5,115 nt of DNA. It comes from an uncultured Bacteroidota bacterium (GTDB taxonomy: Bacteria > Bacteroidota > Rhodothermia > Rhodothermales > UBA10348). Where the stretch lies: positions 1-5,115 of the forward strand of contig CALBJU010000262.1 of NCBI GenBank assembly GCA_937893205.1. Direction: 5' to 3'. The notes beneath the pieces were generated by a model that was not told where the DNA came from, ran no database searches, and saw only the letters and a list, made by a program, of their open reading frames with translations. Positions 1 through 5,115 of this stretch are shown one piece after another (the first letter of the stretch is position 1; the number at the start of each line of letters is the position of its first letter). A program made the translations under genes and the position numbers.

Positions 1-1
1 T

Positions 2-46
2 GATCTCAAAGGCCTACAATGGATAGATCATCTGACTCGGCGATAA
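2..46 (+). CDS. Possible 3' end of an upstream gene (partial)
   Basis: From base 2 one + frame stays open for 14 codons, ending in Ile-Asp-His-Leu-Thr-Arg-Arg, and stops at TAA 44-46. The other two + frames stop at once (TGA at 1-3) or at TAG 24-26. A gene on the same strand ending about 40 bases before the next gene would fit the layout, but 14 codons are too few to show coding or name a family. The alternative is non-coding leader of the gene at 88. Confidence 0.25.
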   Translation, partial: DLKGLQWIDHLTRR

Positions 47-74
47 TCTGTCAGGCTTAGTTGCCGGCGCATCC

Positions 75-80
75 AGAAGG
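75..80 (+). promoter_or_regulatory. Ribosome binding site for the membrane protein at 88
   Basis: AGAAGG lies seven bases before ATG 88-90, a good Shine-Dalgarno match at normal spacing. It decides the start in favour of ATG 88 over the in-frame TTG at 61, which has no such site and would add nine polar residues before the first membrane helix. This is the clearest ribosome binding site in the window. Confidence 0.6.
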
Positions 81-87
81 TATTGAC

Positions 88-474
88 ATGCAAAATCGAG
101 TAATTCGAATCGCCGTCATCGCCGTCGTCACAGAAATATTAGCCGTAGCGGCCCTGGTGGTTGTGATCGCTATTTTTGGTCCTGCCGAACCAGAAGCATT
201 GCAGGCCTATGCCGAGCGTCTTGGCTACTGGGTTGGTCCGCTAGCTGGGTTTGGATTCACGCTGTTCGGCGGATGGTGGGTCGCAAAGGGGCTCTCTAGC
301 CAGCCTGTTTTGAACGGCCTGCTCCTGGGAGTCGCTGTTGCCGCTATCGATATCAGCATACTCGTCGCGAGCGGTACAGAATTTCAAACCATGTATGCAA
401 TTTCAAATATTGGCCGCGTAATAGCGGGTTCAATCGGCGGCTGGCTGGTAGCCAGATCGAACACCGATTCTTGA
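88..474 (+). CDS. Small four-helix integral membrane protein of unknown function
   Basis: I do not recognise a named family. The 128-residue product is almost entirely hydrophobic, with four likely membrane helices near residues 6-30, 45-65, 73-95 and 104-122 and only short polar links. The longest link (about residues 31-43, GPAEPEALQAY and on) is acidic and lies between helices 1 and 2. Gly and Trp cluster in helix 2 (GFGFTLFGGWWVAKG), and helix 4 is also Gly-rich (GSIGGWLVAR), suggesting tight helix packing. There is no cleavable signal peptide or lipobox; helix 1 is probably a signal anchor. The start is ATG 88, supported by AGAAGG at 75-80. The next gene begins 59 bases downstream and is unrelated. 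No catalytic or transport motif is visible, so no function is assigned. It is most likely a small inner-membrane protein. Confidence 0.8.
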   Translation: MQNRVIRIAVIAVVTEILAVAALVVVIAIFGPAEPEALQAYAERLGYWVGPLAGFGFTLFGGWWVAKGLSSQPVLNGLLLGVAVAAIDISILVASGTEFQTMYAISNIGRVIAGSIGGWLVARSNTDS

Positions 475-533
475 TCCAACCCATTTCGCGATACTTGTGA
501 CTTATTGATCCAAACGCCAATCCAAATGTTGTC

Positions 534-1046
534 ATGAACCACGAGCATCTCAAAGATGTATATCTCCATATGAAATGGGCAGACGCTCGTATCTGGGAAT
601 CTGTCCTTGGATCAGCAACGGCGAACACCGACGAATATGTTCTGGATACGCTCATGCACATTCACGTGACGCAGCATTCCTTTCTGAACGTGTGGCTGGA
701 ACGGCCTTTCGTCCGCTGGAAGCGAGAGAAATTCGAGTCGCCTGCCAAGCAGTCGGAATGGGGAGCGAGTTTCTATCCGGAAGCTCTCAAATATCTCGAC
801 TCCATTTCCGACGAGGATCTTGCGGATAGTGCGGTGCTTCCCTGGGCCAAGTACTTTGAAAGAACACTCGGGCGAGAGGCCGCCGAAACGACCTTGCTGG
901 ACACCCTGCACCAACTGACTTCTCATAGCATGCACCACCGGGGACAAGTAGCTCGACGTCTCCGTGTTCTGGAGGAAGTGCCACCTCTCACCGATTACAT
1001 CGTCTGGGTGTGGATGGGCCGACCCGCACCTGAGTGGCCGAGCTAG
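534..1046 (+). CDS. DinB-like / DUF664-type four-helix putative metalloenzyme
   Basis: The 170-residue product has the length and layout of the DinB/YfiT-like superfamily, a four-helix bundle that usually binds a divalent metal through three His. The ligands appear to be His42 (in LMHIHVTQHSFL, helix 2) and His131 plus His135 in the signature HSMHHRGQVARRL of helix 4. The N-terminal segment (KDVYLHMKWADARIWE) matches the usual first helix, and the C-terminal DYIVWVW is also typical. Members include thiol-dependent transferases and hydrolases (for example bacillithiol or mycothiol transferases), but many are uncharacterised, so the substrate here is unknown. The Glu often found five residues after the helix-2 His is Gln47 here. 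The protein should be cytosolic. No Shine-Dalgarno sequence is visible before ATG 534, and no better in-frame start exists. The stop codon lies inside a stem-loop at 1040-1070. Confidence 0.9.
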   Translation: MNHEHLKDVYLHMKWADARIWESVLGSATANTDEYVLDTLMHIHVTQHSFLNVWLERPFVRWKREKFESPAKQSEWGASFYPEALKYLDSISDEDLADSAVLPWAKYFERTLGREAAETTLLDTLHQLTSHSMHHRGQVARRLRVLEEVPPLTDYIVWVWMGRPAPEWPS

Positions 1047-1070
1047 GAGCCTTCACCCCTCACCTAGCTC
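1040..1070 (+). other. Stem-loop overlapping the DinB-like gene's stop codon
   Basis: GAGCTAGG (1040-1047) is perfectly complementary to CCTAGCTC (1063-1070), giving an 8-bp stem with a 15-base loop. The TAG stop (1044-1046) is inside the 5' arm. No run of T follows, so it does not look like a standard intrinsic terminator. It could be a 3'-end stabilising hairpin, a weak terminator or chance. Confidence 0.45.
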
Positions 1071-1098
1071 TCCAGAAACTGGGTCCCACCATACACGC

Positions 1099-1124
1099 GG
1101 CCTTAAGCTGTCTTGGAGAAGGCC
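1099..1124 (+). other. Second inverted repeat in the 1047-1188 gap
   Basis: GGCCTT (1099-1104) pairs with AAGGCC (1119-1124) around a 14-base loop. It sits between CTCCAG (1070-1075) and its complement CTGGAG (1134-1139), so the two could nest. CTGGGTC is also directly repeated at 1079-1085 and 1124-1130. The rest of the gap shows no gene, no clear promoter and no T-run. Each arm is short, so this could be chance. Confidence 0.3.
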
Positions 1125-1188
1125 TGGGTCAAGCTGGAGTAACGAGAGTCGAAACGGAGTTGCGGAAATAATCAACATGATCTGATCC

Positions 1189-2175
1189 ATGAAGCACGTT
1201 AGATTTTTCGAAAGACAAGGTCCGGTTGCTTTCCTGCTGGCGCTCTCGCTGATGTCCTGCAGTCAGGGTTCAAACTCTAGTTTCGAGTTCGCGCTCTTTG
1301 GAGACAATCCCTACGGTGAGCGAAACGTCGAGAAGGCTGAACGACTGATTGAGGACGTCAACCAACGAGCCTCTCTCAAATGGGTGATCCATCTTGGAGA
1401 CATAAAGGGTGGTGCTCAGTCCTGCTCAGACGAAGTCCTGCGAGGTCGATATGATCTTTTCCAAACTTTTGAAATCCCGTTCATATTCACACCTGGAGAC
1501 AACGACTGGTTCGACTGCGTCCGTGAACCGGCTGGAAGTTGGAACGATTACGAGAGGTTGGAATTTCTGCGTTCACTTTTTTTCGCGAATCCAGAGCAAT
1601 CTTCCGGGGGGCAGCCCCTCGTCGTTCGCTCACAGAGCGCGGATGCGGAGTATCCTGAGTTTGTTGAAAACGCCATGTGGAGTCAGAAAAACATCGTATT
1701 TGCGACGGTTCATCTGATTCGTCTCACCCGACCTCCTTCGGACTCGCTGGTTGCAACCCGGCGCATGGAGGCGGCGATGGGGTGGATCAAAGAAGCGTTT
1801 TCGAAGGCCAGGTCCCTGGATAGTCCCGGGCTATTTTTGGCAACTCAAGTTGATCCCTGGGCCGTTTGGGGCAATCCTGGAATCGTCCGAGGGTCATGCG
1901 AAACCTGCCTCTCTCCAAAACCAGGAATTGAAGCGCTCATTCCTCTGCTCATAGAAGAGTCGGCCTCGTTCGAGGGTCAAGTCGTTCTGGCTGTCGGTGA
2001 TACTCACGTTTTCAGGGTTGACAAACCATTGTACCGGGAGGATGGAACCCTGGTTGAGAATTTTACAAGGGTGGAGGTGTTCGGCGAGCCCCAGGTCCAT
2101 TGGGTACGCGTAGAGGTTGATCCGACTGATCGACAGGTGTTCTCGTTTCATCAAGAGATTGTGGTTGGAAACTGA
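1189..2175 (+). CDS. Secreted lipoprotein, calcineurin-like metallophosphoesterase family
   Basis: The 328-residue protein begins with a lipoprotein signal: Arg5 and Arg9, a hydrophobic stretch at 12-22, and lipobox L-M-S-C with Cys24 as the lipidated residue. Ser25 predicts outer-membrane sorting. The mature part carries the metallophosphoesterase pattern in order: FALFGDNPYG (34-43, Asp39), HLGDIKGG (68-75, Asp71) followed by CSDE (79-82), TPGDNDWFDC (101-110, in place of the usual GNHD/E), His175 in TVHLI, and GDTHVFRVDKPL (270-281, His273). ERLEFLRSLFF (122-132), EN..W (160-164) and the tail FTRVEVFGEPQVHWV (292-306) are, as I recall, conserved in a bacterial subfamily of unknown substrate. 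The expected activity is metal-dependent hydrolysis of a phosphoester outside the cytoplasm. Cys237 and Cys240 (CETC) could form a disulfide. ATG 1189 gives a complete signal peptide although its ribosome binding site is weak. Neighbours give no clue to the substrate. Confidence 0.88.
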   Translation: MKHVRFFERQGPVAFLLALSLMSCSQGSNSSFEFALFGDNPYGERNVEKAERLIEDVNQRASLKWVIHLGDIKGGAQSCSDEVLRGRYDLFQTFEIPFIFTPGDNDWFDCVREPAGSWNDYERLEFLRSLFFANPEQSSGGQPLVVRSQSADAEYPEFVENAMWSQKNIVFATVHLIRLTRPPSDSLVATRRMEAAMGWIKEAFSKARSLDSPGLFLATQVDPWAVWGNPGIVRGSCETCLSPKPGIEALIPLLIEESASFEGQVVLAVGDTHVFRVDKPLYREDGTLVENFTRVEVFGEPQVHWVRVEVDPTDRQVFSFHQEIVVGN

Positions 2176-2315
2176 ATATCTTGGGGTAGCCTCGTACGCA
2201 CGCGCACCCATTGATTTGATGATTAAATAAAGCCACGATGGGAGGGAACGGTGGATCGGCTCCGCGATTCCTATGAATGCTCATTACCGCCAATCGCTTT
2301 TTGCACAGGTTTGTC

Positions 2316-2759
2316 ATGGCAGAAACACTAACATCATCAGTGGACGATTACATCGCATACCTTCCACCGGAGCGGAAAGAGATCGATTCCCCAATAAGAG
2401 ATGTTATCGTCGACAATCTTCCGGAAGGTTACTCGGAGACCATGAGTATGAGAGTGATCAACTATGAAATCCCCTTCGAAGAGTATCCCCACTCGTACAA
2501 CGGCTCTGCGCTTTCGTATTTCGCACTGGGCAACGGAAAAAGCTATGTCTCGCTCCACATCAGCTGTTACTATGACCCTCAGAAAATGCGGAAGAGGATC
2601 AGAACCGGATTTGAGCGGGCCGGGAAAAAGCTGGACATGGGTAAATCCTGCATACGCTTTCGGAGACTGGAGGACGTAGCCCTGGACACCATTGCCGAAG
2701 CGGTTGCGAGTACTCCTCGAGACGTGATGATTGCAGAGTACGAAGAGAGCAGAAAGTAG
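2316..2759 (+). CDS. DUF1801 / YdhG-like protein
   Basis: The 147-residue product matches DUF1801 throughout: an N-terminal helical part (SSVDDYIAYLPPER, then IRDVIVDNLPEGYSETM), the strand region MRVINYEIPFEEYP (45-58), ALSYFALGNGKSYVSLHI (65-82), and the highly typical MGKSCIRFRRLEDVALDTI (108-126) ending in a short helix with TPRD (133-136). The fold is small, cytosolic and alpha/beta. Bacillus YdhG, a relative, has been described as a frataxin-like iron chaperone, but most members have no proven role and I do not transfer that function. I chose ATG 2316 rather than the in-frame ATG 2277 because the family starts at about this point and AGG (2307-2309) sits six bases upstream; the longer form would add 13 residues (MLITANRFLHRFV) with no family match. 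The next gene starts 9 bases after the stop, suggesting co-translation. Confidence 0.88.
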   Translation: MAETLTSSVDDYIAYLPPERKEIDSPIRDVIVDNLPEGYSETMSMRVINYEIPFEEYPHSYNGSALSYFALGNGKSYVSLHISCYYDPQKMRKRIRTGFERAGKKLDMGKSCIRFRRLEDVALDTIAEAVASTPRDVMIAEYEESRK

Positions 2760-2768
2760 CGAGCGAGC

Positions 2769-3800
2769 ATGAACCGAAATCCGGCACTCAGCAGTAATCT
2801 GATTGTTATCATCGCTCCGTTGGCGATGGTAATCACTATTGTGCTTCTCGTCAATTCCGGACTGTTCAGCCAGCATTCATCCTTGCTTTCAGTGGGCGTT
2901 ACAATCGATCTGGTTCTCTCGGTACCCCTGGTTTATTTTCTTCTTATCCGCCGCAGGAATATCCCGAATCTGACAACAGTACCCGTTTTTGTTGTTGGAA
3001 TCGTTGTGGCGAGTCTCGTGCTGCCTCCGTCCAACCAGGAACTGTTGGGGACGGTAAAAACCTGGATCCTTCCCTTGGTAGAGATTGGGGTAGTTGTGTT
3101 CATTGTCTGGAAAGGACGCGCTGTTGTCAAACGCCTGAAGACCGAAGTCGGCAAAAATCCAAATATATTTTCGACCCTGAAGGAGGTAGCTGGAGAGATC
3201 CTTCCTGAGCGTCTGGCCTACGCGATGGTAACCGAGATGGGAGTTTTCTATTACGGGTTTCTGTCCTGGAAACGGATTGAGCTGGGCCCAAACGAGTTCA
3301 CCTATCACCGAAAGAGTGGAACCATTGCCCTGCTCGGCATCCTTCTGGTCATGATCCTGGTTGAGATGACGGCGGTACATTTTCTTCTCAGGCAATGGAG
3401 TTATGTGGCTGCGTGGATGTTGACAGGGTTGAGCGTTTACACGGGCGTCCAGGTCTATGGGATGGCACGATCGCTTACGCGCCGCCCCTACGTGATCGAA
3501 AAGCATTCCCTGCTTCTCAGATATGGCATCATGGGAGAAGCAACAATTGAGCTTTCGAACATTGCCTCGTTCGAGTTTTCAAGTAAAGCGATCGACGTGA
3601 CCGAAAATGCTCTTTCGCTGTCTCCGCTGGCTGCTCTGGAGAAGCACAATGTCATTCTGCACCTCGAAGATCCGGGAACTGTTCGTGGCCTCTACGGCTC
3701 CAAGCAAAAATATTCGACTCTCGCGTTTTTTGTAGACGATAAAACACGATTTGGGGCATCTCTCTCGGAACAGATCTTAACAGATCAGGGAGATGGGTAA
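2769..3800 (+). CDS. Multi-pass membrane protein with C-terminal PH-like domain
   Basis: This 343-residue protein has six likely membrane helices near residues 11-32, 41-60, 70-86, 95-115, 184-207 and 211-231, with a weaker hydrophobic stretch at 150-165. A basic region (116-135, WKGRAVVKRLK and following) should be cytosolic. The last ~100 residues (238-335) are soluble and strand-rich: EKHSLLLRYGIMGEATIEL, NIASFEFSS, HNVILHLEDP and STLAFFVDDKTRF resemble the bacterial PH-like domains often attached to membrane helices. Segments such as FYYGFLSWK (160-168), EMTAVHFLL (199-207) and SLTRRPYVI (235-243) recall an uncharacterised family common in Bacteroidota and relatives. That is recognition from memory, without a named function. 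ATG 2769 lies 9 bases after the DUF1801 stop and has only a weak GAGCGAG upstream, so translation may be coupled. The TAA stop is in the loop of a hairpin at 3792-3810. Substrate and role are unknown. Confidence 0.85.
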   Translation: MNRNPALSSNLIVIIAPLAMVITIVLLVNSGLFSQHSSLLSVGVTIDLVLSVPLVYFLLIRRRNIPNLTTVPVFVVGIVVASLVLPPSNQELLGTVKTWILPLVEIGVVVFIVWKGRAVVKRLKTEVGKNPNIFSTLKEVAGEILPERLAYAMVTEMGVFYYGFLSWKRIELGPNEFTYHRKSGTIALLGILLVMILVEMTAVHFLLRQWSYVAAWMLTGLSVYTGVQVYGMARSLTRRPYVIEKHSLLLRYGIMGEATIELSNIASFEFSSKAIDVTENALSLSPLAALEKHNVILHLEDPGTVRGLYGSKQKYSTLAFFVDDKTRFGASLSEQILTDQGDG

Positions 3801-3810
3801 GCTTCCCATC
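3792..3810 (+). other. Hairpin around the membrane protein's stop codon
   Basis: GATGGG (3792-3797) and CCCATC (3805-3810) form a perfect 6-bp stem with a 7-base loop, TAAGCTT, that begins with the TAA stop. The following bases are GC-rich with no T-run, so it is not a classical terminator. It separates the 2316-3800 pair from the epimerase gene and might mark the transcript end, or be chance. Confidence 0.4.
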
Positions 3811-3869
3811 GCGACCACCTGCGTCGTGCCGGGTGTACCGTTTCCTGAAATCATCAAGCCGATTCTAAG

Positions 3870-4715
3870 ATGCAGATATTTTTAACGGGCGCCTCTGGCT
3901 ATGTCGGAAGGCACATCGCTGAAGAGTTGGAGATTCGCGGCCACCGGGTGACCGGTCTGGCGCGCAAGCCTTCTGCGCGTACCGCTGCTGCCGAATCCAT
4001 CGATTGGTGTTTTTCAGACCTCAGTCAGCTCGAGCTGATAGGCGATGCCTTGCAGGGCTGCGACTGCGTCATCCATTGTGCGATGGGCTATTCGGGCGCA
4101 GGCAAGGAGAATAGCGAGCTTGACAACAAGTTTGTCGAGTACCTGATTTCGAAGGGGATATTTTTTATCTATACCGGAAATCTGTATTCGCCCCGGCCTA
4201 ACGACGATGATGTCTTTCTCGAAGAGATTGACTCCTCCGGTACCGATTGGCGATTGCGGACCGAAAAGGATGTCATCGAGTCGAGAACGTCCGCGGCGGT
4301 TATTCGACTGGGATTCGTTTACGGGGGAACGGGAGGCTACCTGTGGGATATGCTCCCCCAAAATGTCGTGGCTGGACTTGACGTCGAAGGGATTAGCGCT
4401 GCAAGCTGGCCGATGGTGCATGTACGGGACGTAGCCTCCCTCTATGCGACGATTGCCGAAGAGCGGGCAACAGGAGTTTTCCATGCATACGACGGCAGTG
4501 CGATCACCGCGAAAGAGGTAGTTGAAACGCTCGTAGAACTATATCCTCCTACCCCGCCAAATGGACAGGAAGCACACAAGCATCTTCGTGAGTTGCTGCA
4601 GAAATCTGTCAGGACGAAAAATAGCCGATCATTGGCGACGGGCTGGACGCCGAGCTTTCTGGACTTCCGCGAACATGCCGCCCGAGCCTACACGGACTAC
4701 CTGTCGGTGCAATAG
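3870..4715 (+). CDS. NAD-dependent epimerase/dehydratase-like protein (atypical extended SDR)
   Basis: The 281-residue product has a Rossmann fold. The dinucleotide-binding motif TGASGYVG (6-13) follows the first strand directly, so ATG 3870 is the natural start. Arg32 at the end of the second strand would favour NADP, though this is uncertain. Further extended-SDR landmarks are Asp50-Leu51 after the third strand, DCVIHCAM (65-72), FIYTGNLYSP (99-108, the active-site strand), VIRLGFVYGG (144-153) and VHVRDVASLYA (183-193). The catalytic YxxxK is not intact: the Lys fits Lys133 (in LRTEKDVIE), but the Tyr position is Leu129. The protein may therefore be a reductase or binding protein with altered chemistry, or use another residue. 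It is somewhat shorter than typical sugar epimerases (about 300-340), mainly in the substrate-binding C-terminus. The substrate is unknown. It starts 69 bases after the membrane protein, with no clear ribosome binding site. Confidence 0.88.
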   Translation: MQIFLTGASGYVGRHIAEELEIRGHRVTGLARKPSARTAAAESIDWCFSDLSQLELIGDALQGCDCVIHCAMGYSGAGKENSELDNKFVEYLISKGIFFIYTGNLYSPRPNDDDVFLEEIDSSGTDWRLRTEKDVIESRTSAAVIRLGFVYGGTGGYLWDMLPQNVVAGLDVEGISAASWPMVHVRDVASLYATIAEERATGVFHAYDGSAITAKEVVETLVELYPPTPPNGQEAHKHLRELLQKSVRTKNSRSLATGWTPSFLDFREHAARAYTDYLSVQ

Positions 4716-4727
4716 TCTATTAATAGA
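4716..4727. repeat. 12-bp perfect palindrome after the epimerase stop
   Basis: TCTATTAATAGA reads the same on both strands and starts at the base after the TAG stop. It is AT-rich with no loop, so it is a poor RNA hairpin. It could be a dimeric protein-binding site, or chance in AT-rich intergenic DNA. No promoter could be matched to it on either strand. Confidence 0.3.
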
Positions 4728-4763
4728 TTATGTTCGACTCTCCCGATTCACGGACAGCCATTT

Positions 4764-5042
4764 TTATTCGCTCCGTCTATGAAACGCAGTGTAAAACGAA
4801 ATCTGGACATTGGTCTGCTGAGTCTCGTGCTGATCGAAGGTGATCTCTGCCTGTATACATGGCGCCACTATTCGCCAGCTGGATCTGTCTAACCGGCCGG
4901 TGAAGTTGCTCACATGCTGCGAATCTTGATCATCCTCATCACGAAAGGCGAGCGAGTCCTCGTCGTTGTGGGAGGTGGTCACGTCATCAGGAAGGAATGG
5001 AATCTTCGTACCGTGTTTCAGCAGGAACCAGCCTGGGATCAA
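4764..5042 (-). CDS. Doubtful hypothetical protein, convergent to the epimerase gene
   Basis: The last 400 bases hold no + strand gene I can support. On the - strand a 92-codon frame runs from TTG (5042-5040) to TAA (4766-4764), converging on the epimerase gene with a 48-base gap. In favour: a run of about 13 codons (from the Asp-Val-Thr-Thr segment near residue 20) almost all end in G or C, as expected for real coding, and the frame has a coherent acidic middle (DEDDQDSQ). Against: the start is a rare TTG with no clear ribosome binding site, the product has no other Met, and I recognise no domain, signal or membrane helix. It may be a small hypothetical protein, the remnant of a longer - strand gene, or chance. 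On the same strand another frame, open from the window edge, stops at 5056, so an upstream gene could end there. Confidence 0.3.
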   Translation of the reverse strand: MIPGWFLLKHGTKIPFLPDDVTTSHNDEDSLAFRDEDDQDSQHVSNFTGRLDRSSWRIVAPCIQAEITFDQHETQQTNVQISFYTAFHRRSE

Positions 5043-5115
5043 CCCGCAGACTCAATCAGTGGTCATCTTTTATCAAATCGAAATAGATGCATTCGCCTTG
5101 ACGCGTGGCCATGGG

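Noticed and set aside
42..47. GATAAT as a -10 promoter element for the gene at 88.
   Set aside because: No -35-like hexamer lies at suitable spacing (bases 19-24 do not match), so a single hexamer is not enough to call a promoter.
353..661. A - strand frame of about 100 codons across the junction of the first two genes.
   Set aside because: It overlaps two well-supported + strand genes and its product has no recognisable features.
2337..2876. A long - strand frame (179 codons) opposite the DUF1801 gene.
   Set aside because: The + strand product is a clear DUF1801 match over its full length; the opposite frame encodes a sequence without domain character.
1047..3869. The run of unrelated same-strand small genes separated by structured gaps suggested an integron cassette array.
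   Set aside because: I found no paired RYYYAAC/GTTRRRY attC cores flanking the genes, the gap structures do not resemble one another, and two of the genes are only 9 bases apart.
4860..4877. A TGGCG/CGCCA inverted repeat in the right-end region.
   Set aside because: It is a five-base stem with an eight-base loop, no T-run and no position at a gene end; such repeats are expected by chance.
4779..4892. A 37-codon + strand frame starting ATG with a basic N-terminus.
   Set aside because: It is short, has no ribosome binding site, resembles no family, and overlaps the somewhat better - strand frame.
5056..5115. The 3' end of a - strand gene entering from the right edge, stopping at TGA 5058-5056.
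   Set aside because: Only 19 codons are visible and the residues match no family I know; a + strand frame is also open here, so the strand cannot be decided.

Overview
The window looks like an ordinary stretch of a Gram-negative bacterial chromosome with roughly balanced base composition. It carries six well-supported genes, all on the + strand, and a poorly supported convergent reading frame at the right edge. The Gram-negative call rests on a lipoprotein signal with Ser after the lipobox Cys and on the families present. The lineage cannot be fixed from 5 kb. The membrane protein at 2769-3800 recalls proteins common in Bacteroidota and relatives, but that is memory-based. Most genes lack a strong Shine-Dalgarno sequence; the exception is the first gene, at 88.

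Layout. Bases 2-46 may be the last codons of an upstream + strand gene. Then follow: a small four-helix membrane protein (88-474); a DinB-fold putative metalloenzyme (534-1046); a 142-base gap rich in inverted repeats (1047-1188); a secreted lipoprotein of the metallophosphoesterase type (1189-2175); a 140-base gap; a DUF1801/YdhG-like protein (2316-2759) followed only 9 bases later by a multi-pass membrane protein with a PH-like cytosolic tail (2769-3800); and an NAD(P)-dependent epimerase/dehydratase-like protein lacking the usual catalytic Tyr (3870-4715). The last 400 bases hold a short perfect palindrome beside the epimerase stop codon and a doubtful 92-residue frame on the - strand.

How the genes relate. 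Only the DUF1801 and membrane protein genes are spaced like a co-translated pair. The other gaps (59 to 142 bases) and the unrelated families suggest independently acquired or independently expressed small genes rather than one pathway. No transposase, integrase, CRISPR array, tRNA, rRNA, toxin-antitoxin pair or recognisable defence system was seen. I found no convincing new system. The points most worth a second look are the altered epimerase active site, the stem-loops overlapping two stop codons, the DUF1801/membrane-protein pair, and the unresolved right end.
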